Below are positions 1-7,279 of a stretch of DNA of 13,600 bases, in pieces. A program made the translations under genes and the position numbers. The notes under the pieces were generated by a model, which saw only the letters and a list, made by a program, of their open reading frames with translations, did no database searches and was not told the DNA's origin. The stretch is from Cymbomonas tetramitiformis (taxonomy: Eukaryota > Chlorophyta > Pyramimonadophyceae > Pyramimonadales > Pyramimonadaceae): the NCBI GenBank assembly GCA_001247695.2, contig LGRX02030468.1:1-13600 (forward strand), read 5' to 3'. Every line of letters begins with the position of its first letter. Position 1 is the first letter of the stretch.

Positions 1-1
1 C

Positions 2-240
2 CCTTGCTTCTGCAGGAACTGGGCGGGTGAGGCTTGCTATGGCAACCCACCTTATGAACATGACACCATCCTGAGATGCCTGCAGAAGGCTCTCAGTGAC
101 TTTGATCGGGCGCCTCACTCCACCAAGTTCCTCTTGGTATTACCCAGATGGGAGACAGCCAGCTGGTGGCAGTTTACATCTCAGTTTACCATTATCTATG
201 AGTACCCTGCTGGAGAGAAGATATTCTCGGCTCCATTGGA
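2..240 (+). other. Dam-like N6-adenine methyltransferase-type segment within the copia polyprotein
   Basis: Seen: the translation in the polyprotein frame contains GNPPY (NPPY at 44-55), a following helix-like stretch ending QKAL, then FLLVLPRWETASWW, then a stretch ending EYPAGEKIFSAPL. Known: phage-type Dam proteins (Pfam Dam, PF05869) have CNPPY, then KA, then LLPARTDT-W-W/F, then a GR-like stretch with a terminal F. NPPY is catalytic motif IV of N6-adenine methyltransferases. A similar domain is known in DIRS-type retroelements. The order and spacing match well. The cofactor-binding part would lie upstream of the window, so activity cannot be judged. The alternative is a degenerate, non-catalytic descendant of that fold. 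Confidence 0.6.
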
Positions 241-2425
241 TTCATGCTACAATGTGGAGAACCCGGAGATGTGTGGGGAAGACAGAGTATGGGTCAGGGA
301 GACCAAGTGGCCAGTGGTGGTGATCTACAAGGATGGATATACAGTGATGAAGCTTGATGCCAAGATGCTTGCACACGTTCGGCTTGGACATATTGGTGAC
401 GTGACCATGCAGGAGATGCTGGACGAGGAGGTTCCTATGGGTATCACCACTGCGCAGTATGCCAAGAGTTTGGTATTGCGCTGTCCTGAGAGGTGTGTTT
501 CCTGCAGGCTCACCAAAGCGATCAGGTCTTCCATGAAGCCTACGGGCAGGGAGTGCGCTGAAGAGATTGGCTTGCTGGTATGGTCTGACACGTGTGGACC
601 ATTCAGACACAGTGCTGGTGGGTACCGATGGTTTGTTCTCTTTGTGGACGATTGTACAGCGTGGATATGCGTGTACTTCCTGAAGAAGAAGTCAGACTAC
701 CTGGGAGCCCTTGAGGAGTTCCTGGTTGAGGTGAGGAAGCACAGGAGCCGCATGAAGCTTGACGAGAAGTATCATATGGTGTTGCACACTGATGGGGACT
801 CTGCCATGATTGTTGGGCAGACGCAACAGTACTGCAAGGAGCAAGGTATTGAGCAACGTCATGGATCTCCCTACCTTCATGAGAACCAAGCTCGTGTTGA
901 GAGGTCCCACAGGACAGTGCAAGCAATGGCTCGGGCACTGCTTGTGACATCTGGCTTTGGTGTAGATGTGTGGCCACTTGCTGTTCGACACTCTGTGTAT
1001 ATTTTGAACAGGACATTCCAGAAGCCTCTGCACAAGAAGTCCCCCTACTACAAGTTGTATGGACAGCACCAAGACCTTTCACTTCTTCGGGTATTTTGCT
1101 GTCTGGCATATGCTTTTGTGGACCCGGACAGCAGGGAGCACAAGCTCAGTGATCGGGCAAAGCAGCTGAGGTATGTTGGTCACTCTGAGGTCTCGTCAGC
1201 CTACTTGCTGTATGATCCTGAGTCGGGGAAGATAGTCAAGTCTTGCATGGTCAGGTTCCATGAGGCTGTGGACAAGCTGGGCAAGGTGGTCACCACCTGG
1301 GATCCCTCTGCAGTGGCCCCACTGAGTACCAACTTCATGGTGACAAGGTTGGATGCAGCATATCATGACATCCTCCCGAGTGGACTGGAGGATAGTATTC
1401 TTGGTGTTGGGGTCTATCTACCTGATGACAGTGATGAGATCCTGGCGGTGCTAAAGGTGAAGGCAGTGGATGTGACATGCTGGGTGAGCCTCCGGGACTA
1501 TCTGGATGGCCAGCCCAAGCATATTGCTGTTGTACGCTCAGCTGCACACAGCGGTGACCTCAATGTCAACTACCCATTGTTTACTGAGGTCATGGTGGAT
1601 GCTGGACGTGAGAAACTGGAGGCTGGCATTGTATGCGCACGAGCTGTGGGAGCTAGCTCAGTTCCATACTGTGTTATGTTACTCACGAACTTCACGCACA
1701 TTGACCTGCCAGTGGGAAAAGTGCACTTCCCTCCGGAGCACACATGCTTGGCAGCAGTGGCGAAGTCGTGTGTTGGGGACTTGGTGGATGTACTGCCAGA
1801 TGGAGTGACTGAGCCCAAGGGGGTCAAACAAGCTATGGGGGCGCCAGATGCTGATGAGTGGATGGAGGCTATTCAGACCGAGCTTGAGGCCCCGGTTACG
1901 GTCAAGCAGGCTCTCATGATGATGGACATGGAGGATGTGCCTCCTGGTGTTCGCCTGTTGGACATGTCATTGGTGCTGAAGGTGAAACTGGACAAACACA
2001 GGCAGCTCCAGAAGCGCAAGGCAAGGGTGTGTGTGCGGGGTAACAAGCAGGAATATGGTGTTGACTACTTTGACACCTTTGCCCCATGCACACAACTGTC
2101 TTCGGTGAGGCTGGTCATCATCCTGGCGCTCAACCTTGGGCTCGACGTGTACCACATGGACGTGGAGACTGCCTTTCTGAACTCGACCCTGGGGGAGGAC
2201 CTGTATGTCAGGCTCCCTAGGGGGCTGGAGTATCAGGGCAGGACGTGTGCCAAGCTCCTCAAGGCGGTGTATGGTCTGAAGCAGGCGGGCAAGGAGTGGT
2301 TTGACACCAGTGATGCCTTCATCATGAGTTATGATAAGAGGATGAGGCGCAGTGATGTGGAGCCTTGCCTCTACTACATTCGGGACTCTGACATCACGGT
2401 CATCATCCTGGCAGTATGTGGATGA
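2..2425 (+). CDS. copia polyprotein, first frame: methyltransferase-like, integrase, linker, N-terminal RT (partial, 5' open)
   Basis: This frame has no stop from base 2 to the TGA at 2423-2425, so the real start lies upstream; the first internal ATG is at 134. Residue numbers here count from that ATG. Before and around it is a Dam-like segment with NPPY at 44-55. Next is the GAG-pre-integrase HHCC finger (H81, H86, C121, C124, with C117 extra). The integrase core has D152 in WSDTCGP, D220 in HTDGDS and E256 in HENQARVER. About residues 390-560 are an unassigned linker. RVT_2 reverse transcriptase begins near residue 605, with KARVCVRGNKQ and the first catalytic aspartate in MDVETAFLN. The frame runs out of phase just before the second catalytic motif. 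The encoded enzymes would copy element RNA into DNA and insert it into host chromosomes. Confidence 0.9.
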   Translation, partial: PCFCRNWAGEACYGNPPYEHDTILRCLQKALSDFDRAPHSTKFLLVLPRWETASWWQFTSQFTIIYEYPAGEKIFSAPLDSCYNVENPEMCGEDRVWVRETKWPVVVIYKDGYTVMKLDAKMLAHVRLGHIGDVTMQEMLDEEVPMGITTAQYAKSLVLRCPERCVSCRLTKAIRSSMKPTGRECAEEIGLLVWSDTCGPFRHSAGGYRWFVLFVDDCTAWICVYFLKKKSDYLGALEEFLVEVRKHRSRMKLDEKYHMVLHTDGDSAMIVGQTQQYCKEQGIEQRHGSPYLHENQARVERSHRTVQAMARALLVTSGFGVDVWPLAVRHSVYILNRTFQKPLHKKSPYYKLYGQHQDLSLLRVFCCLAYAFVDPDSREHKLSDRAKQLRYVGHSEVSSAYLLYDPESGKIVKSCMVRFHEAVDKLGKVVTTWDPSAVAPLSTNFMVTRLDAAYHDILPSGLEDSILGVGVYLPDDSDEILAVLKVKAVDVTCWVSLRDYLDGQPKHIAVVRSAAHSGDLNVNYPLFTEVMVDAGREKLEAGIVCARAVGASSVPYCVMLLTNFTHIDLPVGKVHFPPEHTCLAAVAKSCVGDLVDVLPDGVTEPKGVKQAMGAPDADEWMEAIQTELEAPVTVKQALMMMDMEDVPPGVRLLDMSLVLKVKLDKHRQLQKRKARVCVRGNKQEYGVDYFDTFAPCTQLSSVRLVIILALNLGLDVYHMDVETAFLNSTLGEDLYVRLPRGLEYQGRTCAKLLKAVYGLKQAGKEWFDTSDAFIMSYDKRMRRSDVEPCLYYIRDSDITVIILAVCG
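370..1015 (+). other. integrase zinc finger and catalytic core domain of the copia element
   Basis: The HHCC finger starts at HVRLGH (about 374-391) and closes with C-x2-C at about 494-505. The catalytic core follows: WSDTCGP (D near 587), HTDGDS (D near 791) and HENQARVER (E near 899). This is the D,D-35-E triad of the rve family, and all three acidic residues are present. After the core, the SPYYKLYG and LRVFCCLAYAFV stretches match the conserved tail seen after copia integrases. The domain cuts 3' ends of element DNA and joins them to target DNA. No break is seen in this domain. Confidence 0.9.
1300..1810 (+). other. unassigned linker domain between integrase and reverse transcriptase
   Basis: About 170 residues sit between the integrase tail and the RT. 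Copia linkers here are usually low in complexity and rich in S, P or charged residues. This one is not. It has a mixed hydrophobic pattern with alternating strand-like and helix-like segments, including SILGVGVYLPDD, CWVSLRDYLDG and YPLFTEVMVDAG. I recognise no family. It could be a folded accessory domain or simply a lineage-specific spacer. Confidence 0.35.
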
Positions 2426-2594
2426 CTACATTTGTGCCACCGACAGTCGATCATGGTATGACAGCTTTGTGACGACCTTCAACTCACAGTATACCTGTAA
2501 GGACTTGGGTGTGCTGGATCTGGTGATGGGCATTGGCGTGCGCTGGGCCCTGGAGTGGCATATCTCTCTCAGTCTGGGTACATCTCCCAGATGA
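2352..2594 (+). pseudogene. copia reverse transcriptase, frame-displaced middle segment with YVDD
   Basis: Only about 2412-2550 of this open stretch is the genuine continuation of the polyprotein; the rest is shadow. It carries the second catalytic motif YVDD at 2415-2426 and then the thumb-side sequence TCKDLGVLDLVMGIGV, both typical of RVT_2. It lies in a different frame from the segments on either side. The main frame stops two bases after the start of the catalytic aspartate pair, so an indel at about 2410-2415 displaced the frame. A second indel near 2545-2555 returns it. A two-base loss at the first site and a one-base loss at the second would be the simplest cause. This is a disabled RT unless the indels are sequencing errors. 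Confidence 0.8.
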
Positions 2595-3406
2595 TTGACA
2601 CCTATGGGCTTAAGGATGCCAAGCCAGCTAGCCTGCCTATGTCTCCAGGGTGCTCTCTTGCTCCATCTGATGGCAAGGATGCTACCATTCCGTTCAGGGG
2701 GCTACTTGGGCAGCTGCAGTGGATTGCGAGGTGCACGCGCCCTGATATCATGGCTGCTGTATCTGCTCTCTCTCGGTTCTGTGCGTCCTATGGCCCGGAG
2801 CATTTTGTGGCACTGAAACAGGTTGTCAGGTACCTCAAGGGCACTGTGAACCACGAGCTGGTACTGCGGACAACCTCTTCTGTGCCAAGGGGGCTGGGTC
2901 TGGCTGGTGGAGCACCACCACTGAGCATATACACTGATGCTGACTATGCTGGCTGCAAGACCACGAGGAGGTCTACATCTGGCATTGCAGTCTACCTGTG
3001 TGGAAGCTTGCTCATCTTTTCCTCGATCATGCAGAGGTGTGTGTCGCTGTCGACCACCGAGGCTGAGATAATAGCCATGTCTGAAGGTGCGAGAGAGGTC
3101 AAGTACATCATTAACGTGCTGACCGACCTTGTGGACATTTGCACCCCAGTACCGATGTATTGTGACAATCAGGGGGCCATTCATCTGGCATCTGACTATG
3201 TCAACAATAACCGCTCCAAGCACATCGAGGTGAGAAACATGTATATCAGAGAGCTGGTGAAGTCCAAGATTGTGGAGGCCATGTACGTCGCCTCGGCGGA
3301 CAACACAGCTGACGTCTTCACCAAGCCTCTTCCTCTACCAGCCTTCCTTACACACAGGGAGAGGCTTGGCATCATGAAGTTGAAGGACTCCGACCCTGAA
3401 GACTGA
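2555..3406 (+). CDS. copia polyprotein, last frame: RT end and RNase H
   Basis: This segment returns to the frame of 2-2425. It opens with VAYLSQSGYI, the strand after the RT palm in copia elements. It continues through the RT connection (RGLLGQLQWIARCTRPDI, YLKGT) into RNase H. The RNase H acidic residues are visible: D in YTDADYAG near 2937, E in STTEAE near 3060 and D in YCDNQGA near 3165. The conserved end follows with NNRSKHIEVR and ADVFTKPL. The TGA at 3404-3406 ends the polyprotein. The segment has no start of its own; the GTG at 2555 is not a real initiation site. Confidence 0.88.
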   Translation: MAYLSQSGYISQMIDTYGLKDAKPASLPMSPGCSLAPSDGKDATIPFRGLLGQLQWIARCTRPDIMAAVSALSRFCASYGPEHFVALKQVVRYLKGTVNHELVLRTTSSVPRGLGLAGGAPPLSIYTDADYAGCKTTRRSTSGIAVYLCGSLLIFSSIMQRCVSLSTTEAEIIAMSEGAREVKYIINVLTDLVDICTPVPMYCDNQGAIHLASDYVNNNRSKHIEVRNMYIRELVKSKIVEAMYVASADNTADVFTKPLPLPAFLTHRERLGIMKLKDSDPED

Positions 3407-3415
3407 AGATTGAAG

Positions 3416-3535
3416 GGGGCACCATCCCCATAAACTGGAGCTGGAGGGGCACCATCCCCACAAACTGGAGCTGGAGGGGCACCATCCCAAGAACTGGATG
3501 TTGCTGACTGAAGGGGCACCATTCCCAAGAACTGG
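3416..3535 (+). repeat. tandem repeat with GGGGCACCAT units in the element's 3' untranslated region
   Basis: Two near-identical 30-bp units (3416-3445, 3446-3475) begin GGGGCACCATCCCC and end AACTGGAGCTGGA. A longer diverged unit starts at 3476 and a further unit at 3513. Each unit holds a GGGG...CCCC pair with a six-base loop, so each could form a small hairpin. The array lies directly between the polyprotein stop and the polypurine tract, and each unit starts with a purine-rich AAGGGG or GGAGGGG stretch. Confidence 0.85.
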
Positions 3536-3563
3536 CAGTAGGACGACTAGACAGTCACCCTTT

Positions 3564-3571
3564 AGAAGGGG
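3564..3571 (+). promoter_or_regulatory. polypurine tract (plus-strand primer site)
   Basis: AGAAGGGG lies immediately before the proposed LTR start at 3572. In LTR elements an RNase H-resistant purine run at this place primes plus-strand DNA synthesis. The G-rich starts of the upstream repeat units are alternative tracts. Confidence 0.5.
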
Positions 3572-3970
3572 TATTGGAATCTGCAAGTGCCTGCTGATCA
3601 GTTTGGTGTAAAGAATATCTAGACCTTCTACAGTAGTCAGGATGCTCGAACCCTGAAGAAACCCTGTGGAACCCTGTGGAACCCTTAGATCTAGATCTGT
3701 AGATCTGCTGAACTAATCGTGGCCGTTAGATCGCTGATGACCATCGGGAAGTGCGTAATGAGTTCATCTGTACTCAGGAGTGTCACTGCGGTCGGTATGA
3801 ACACGACAGTGACACGTTGGACTCTATTTCGTGAACTTTCATATAAGATCGCCCAATCAGTAATGATGGCGCGCAAATGTTTGTGGCGTTTCGAGTCGCG
3901 AACTAGTATATCTTTTGATAATGAAAGTTTAAGCTCGCTTTTGTGAAAACGAAACTCTCGAATTCCTACA
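3572..3970 (+). repeat. probable 3' LTR of the copia element
   Basis: The sequence starts TATTGGAATC just after the polypurine tract and ends GAATTCCTACA, an imperfect inverted match. Many copia LTRs start TGTTGGAAT and end ATTCCAACA, so this fits with degeneration. The length would be about 399 bp. Inside are a doubled ACCCTGTGGA (3661-3680) and three AGATCT sites (3687-3706). The 5' LTR is outside the window, so the ends cannot be confirmed. Confidence 0.4.
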
Positions 3971-4153
3971 CCACGGGCCATTCGCGCTCACGGCGGAGTT
4001 GAGCCTGGAGCAGGTTGGCAGCCTGAGACGCCGGTGCTTGCTCGATGATCAGCGATACTGTCTCAACGCTAATTAGGGTAGTATGACGGGACAGCAGGAC
4101 GCCCATAAAGTGGCCTTGCAGTTTGGGTTGTTTAGCACATCGTGAGAAATGTT

Positions 4154-4181
4154 ACAGAGTCACAGAGTCACAGAGTCACAG
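4154..4181. repeat. 8-bp tandem repeat, three and a half copies
   Basis: ACAGAGTC is repeated three times exactly (4154-4177) and followed by ACAG. This is a small minisatellite with no visible coding role. Confidence 0.9.
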
Positions 4182-4267
4182 GCATTCTCTCGAAGCATGC
4201 TTGATCAATCTTTTCGTGGAATAGCAGCAAATCATACTATGGCAAAATGCTCAGTACAGTGGTGGAA

Positions 4268-4351
4268 CACCCACGTCATCAGGATGGAGGGTGCACACCC
4301 ACGCCATCAGGATGGAGGGTGCACACCCAAATCATCAGGATGGATGGCGAC
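4268..4351. repeat. 28-bp tandem repeat, three copies
   Basis: Units at 4268-4295 and 4296-4323 differ by one base; 4324-4351 is more diverged. Each unit contains CATCAGGATGGA, and the first two end GGGTGCA. Junctions read GGGTGCACACCC, which is nearly palindromic. Further decayed copies seem to follow to about 4400. Confidence 0.88.
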
Positions 4352-5247
4352 GCCTTGTCAGCAGGTTTGAGGGTGCACGACACCGTCAGCAGAGTCAAGC
4401 ATGCATGCCGCCGTCGGTAGAATCTGAAATGTGTCAATAAAATAACGGGTACGATTGGACATCAACAAGCACAAGGGTGCACTCCCATCTTTACAAGGAT
4501 CAAGGGTGCAGGCCAACATCACCAACAGACCACATGTCAGCTGTGCTCACTTCATTGCCCTTGAAACAGAGTTTGCCACGCGCAGTGCCGGCGGAGCCTT
4601 TGATCGCAGTGCATGGGAATACAAATCAAGTCAAAATGCAGAAACACTTTCACTTCCATGTATGAAACATCCACTCCGGCCAACGACTCCTGCTGCATAG
4701 CGCGGCAATGCATGCTGGCATATCCGGGTAGAGCGTTTCTGATGATCATCTCCAAGGGCCTTTGTCCCCTCAAATAATACAGTAAGCGGCTCCGGGACCA
4801 GTATCGTACAGCCTCACACTGATATAGTGACTGATATTGTGCAGCCTAACAGTTTGACATTTCAAAAGCGAAGGAGCTCGAGGGTCTGATACATCAAAAC
4901 GACGTTAACACTAGGGATTCTGATAATTTGTGGTGTGCCGGCATGCACTGCACTTACAGGCCCCTGCTGCACGGCACGATACTGGCATACCTATGCTGTT
5001 GACACAAAACATCGTTTCCGGCCAAATCCTACATCACGGTTGGGCGATTCGGGTCGACGGCTATGTTAATAGCCACCGCCCTTGAAGGTGAAACATGCGG
5101 AGTGTTTTCAGCTCAAGTCAGCATAAAACTAGACCCGAAACACCGCCCAAGAAACCCTAACAGTGGGGAAAAACAGGTCGAATGCAGTGATTCTAGATAT
5201 ATAGTTCTTCATTTCTGCACGTGAAACCCAAAACCGTCAGTCAAATT

Positions 5248-5343
5248 GCTGGCAGGGAGCGAACTGCACAGCTCTTTTTGCCGGCAGGGAGCGAACTGCA
5301 CAGCTCTTTTTGCCGGCAGGGAGCGAACTGCACAGCTCTTTTT
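5248..5343. repeat. 32-bp tandem repeat, three copies
   Basis: Units are 5248-5279, 5280-5311 and 5312-5343. The second and third are identical; the first differs by one base (GCTGGC for GCCGGC). Each contains GGGAGCGAACTGCACAGCTC and ends with a T run. The unit length is not a multiple of three, which argues against a coding repeat, although a minus-strand open frame reads through it. Confidence 0.95.
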
Positions 5344-5563
5344 GGTTGCAGAGCTGCAACGATTGAATTTAAGAGCTGAAAAATGGTAGTGGGAGGCCAG
5401 GATAAGCTGAGAATGAAGTTTGGTCCAAAGCTGAGAGCCGAGGACGAAAGTTGCCCGGGCTGCATCCTTGAGAAACCCAAACTCGCGATCAATAGGAGTA
5501 TGGATCCGACATCTCCTCGAAGGAAGGTCTCGAGAAGCGCTAAGGGTAGCACTCCTCGGATAG

Positions 5564-5830
5564 GCAAGGTCGAGGGATGACGCCGAACGTTGCAGACGCT
5601 ATCGCCAAAAACGAAAGGAAACGGCTTTTCTTGAAAGACTTGAACGCACGCACACGTCTTTCCAAAGCCCGCCACCTCAAGGAACTCGCTCCTCAGACGC
5701 CAGTGATGCCAGATCAATAGGAAGCTACGGAGGCTCAACACAAAGTAGTTCTTCCTTACAACGCGCCAGTTCTCAGCCTAGCAATAGGCACCGCCTTCTG
5801 CTCGGTCTGCATGAGGTGAGCGCGGAGTGA
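5564..5830 (+). CDS. possible exon with a bZIP-like basic region
   Basis: A frame opens after the TAG at 5561 and runs to the TGA at 5828-5830 with no ATG near its start. Its first part, at about 5576-5645, reads DDAERCRRYRQKRKET followed by AFLERLER. The RYRQKRK core resembles the basic region of ATF4-type bZIP factors (RYRQKK), with D where the family has the invariant N. Only about one leucine heptad follows before a proline run, so a full zipper is absent. The remainder is serine- and glutamine-rich. A strong splice-donor sequence, GAG|GTGAGC, lies at 5813-5821 in phase. It could join an acceptor such as TTTACAG ending at 6059, after which the frame stays open to 6104. An upstream frame (5383-5580) could be related. 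It may be a gene fragment or chance. Confidence 0.27.
   Translation, partial: ARSRDDAERCRRYRQKRKETAFLERLERTHTSFQSPPPQGTRSSDASDARSIGSYGGSTQSSSSLQRASSQPSNRHRLLLGLHEVSAE
5815..5821 (+). promoter_or_regulatory. candidate 5' splice site
   Basis: GAG|GTGAGC matches the eukaryotic donor consensus and falls at a codon boundary of the bZIP-like frame. Candidate acceptors downstream are CTTTTTGCTTGGCTTTAG (ending near 6022) and GGTTTACAG (ending 6059). Transcription is not shown by the sequence. Confidence 0.3.
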
Positions 5831-6104
5831 AAAGATGATTGCCGTAGTAAATCACCCTCCAATTAAGCAGGGTTTGAAGGAGGAGCGTTGGGTAGCACCG
5901 GTGTTAAGAAACCCCAACTCTCGCCCTAAACCTTTCCCGACATCGCTAGTTGACACTTGCTCAAGAGTTGACACGCAGTCAACGTTTACTGTCAGAGCAC
6001 CTGCCTTTTTGCTTGGCTTTAGGGGAACTGATTATTGTACTCGTGTGCCCGGTTTACAGGAGGAGGCACGGATCACAATCGACCGAAGCGTACTGAACAA
6101 TTAG

Positions 6105-7151
6105 TCGAGTGAATGAGCTACTGGATGCCCTTGTACGCTATGCACATAGCTGAACTTATCCAGGTGATCCTCAACCAGAGTGAATCCTCATTCACTTGAG
6201 AACTGATATCGCAACGCCTAGATGCGCTGTCGTGCTATATATCTGAAGTTTGTCAGGACAGTCACGCAGATACAAAGTGAGTTAAAAGTTTCATCGAAAC
6301 CGAAACCGAAAATTTCATCGAATACCGCGAAACTCAGTCGGTGCTGGTCAGATCATATGCAGGAACAGATGTTCTAAAACAACCGATATTTATATCACAT
6401 GCAAATATATGCATGTGTGCATGTATATATATATATATATATGTGTGTGTATATGTGTGCACACACGGACACATAGACACACAATCATCACGCGCAAAAT
6501 CGTAGGCCTACGAAGCTCACGCGCTGTTCCGCTTTAATCGGTTTGCCTCGCAGAATTTGTCGCGCTCCTTTCTTGAAGCGCAGGCACGTCCAACGTTTCA
6601 TCACAGGGTAGATTCAACAGGGGTTTCCAATATGGGTAAAGTATTGTGAAACATAATCGGGTGACCTAGTCTCAGTTCGGTGAGGTGAAAATTGGATCGA
6701 TCACGATCGAGAAGAAGAAAGCTACGTTCTTACCTGTCAGACCGTTCGGGTACACGTTTGGTACAGCTAAGTTGGACACTTCGATCCCCCAACTGCAAAC
6801 GAAAGGCCGTCGCAGTACGTTCAGGGCTTCCAATCATCGTTGAAACTGACCAAGAAGCAAAAATTAGAGAAGCTTCGACTCACTCACATTCCACCTGGCG
6901 TGTCCAAATAGTTTAAAGGTGTATACAGACCCTTCGCGCCGCTTCGTACAATACACGAGGGTATTGTTACACAGGTTAAAACTTCATTAAATTCATTATT
7001 CTTTCAATTGTGTTGCTCATATGTTCGTCTCAAATATATGACGCAGAGACTGCATGCAAATCTCTCTCTATGTAAGACGCAGACAGACCTCTACACAGCT
7101 GGAACATGGGCGCTTTTTTCTCACTGCTCTCGTCTGTGAAGGGTGATCAAC
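6105..7151. other. non-coding or unrecognised stretch
   Basis: No recognised gene. There is a short doubled motif with TTTCATCGAA on both sides of a GAAACC repeat at 6289-6322. Overlapping open frames of 75 codons or fewer in all three plus frames at about 6690-6920 are lysine- and arginine-rich and match nothing I know. The TA/TG microsatellite is listed separately. Confidence 0.5.
6405..6483. repeat. TA/TG/CA microsatellite cluster
   Basis: A pure TA run at 6424-6442 is flanked by GTGTGTGT and ATGTGTGC, then ACACAC stretches up to about 6483. TG-rich left and CA-rich right parts could pair across the TA tract. Confidence 0.9.
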
Positions 7152-7173
7152 AAATAAATAATAATAATAATAC

Positions 7174-7217
<44 letters not shown>

Positions 7218-7233
7218 AATAATAATAATAATG
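7152..7233. repeat. AAT trinucleotide microsatellite
   Basis: An almost uninterrupted AAT repeat, broken by TACAAT near 7171 and TGAAAT near 7215. The long leucine or isoleucine runs predicted on the minus strand here are artefacts of the repeat. Confidence 0.95.
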
Positions 7234-7279
7234 AATAAAATAAACCGTATAACGTAGGAGGAACGTATATCGTAGGTAA

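Larger units (their letters stand above)
1..3970 (+). mobile_element. Ty1/copia LTR retrotransposon, 3' part (5' end outside window)
   Basis: Domain order is integrase, reverse transcriptase, RNase H, followed by non-coding DNA with a polypurine tract. Integrase ahead of RT is the diagnostic order of the Ty1/copia (Pseudoviridae-type) superfamily. The window opens inside the polyprotein, so Gag, any protease and the 5' LTR are not visible. The 3' end at 3970 is proposed from a TATTGGAATC start at 3572 and an imperfect inverted match GAATTCCTACA ending at 3970, so that limit is inference. The element is not intact: the RT region has two frame changes. Classification is firm; the exact 3' end is not. 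Confidence 0.9.
3971..5247. other. non-coding stretch with short tandem repeats
   Basis: I see no convincing gene here. Open frames are short (81 codons or fewer), start and stop at random, and match no family I know. It holds the 8-bp and 28-bp tandem repeats listed separately and an AATAAA at 4436-4441 that could be a polyadenylation signal. It also has scattered GGGTGCAC motifs (4290-4510) that look like decayed copies of the 28-bp unit. Confidence 0.6.

Noticed and set aside
242..1109. Several minus-strand open frames opposite the copia polyprotein (up to 168 codons)
   Set aside because: They are antisense shadows of a strongly supported integrase frame and show no motifs of their own.
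4154..4351. CRISPR-like array
   Set aside because: The repeats are directly adjacent with no unique spacers, and the context is eukaryotic retroelement DNA.
5241..5741. 166-codon minus-strand open frame
   Set aside because: Its C-terminus is made of the 32-bp tandem repeat read in shifting frames, it has no recognisable domain, and it overlaps the bZIP-like plus-strand frame.
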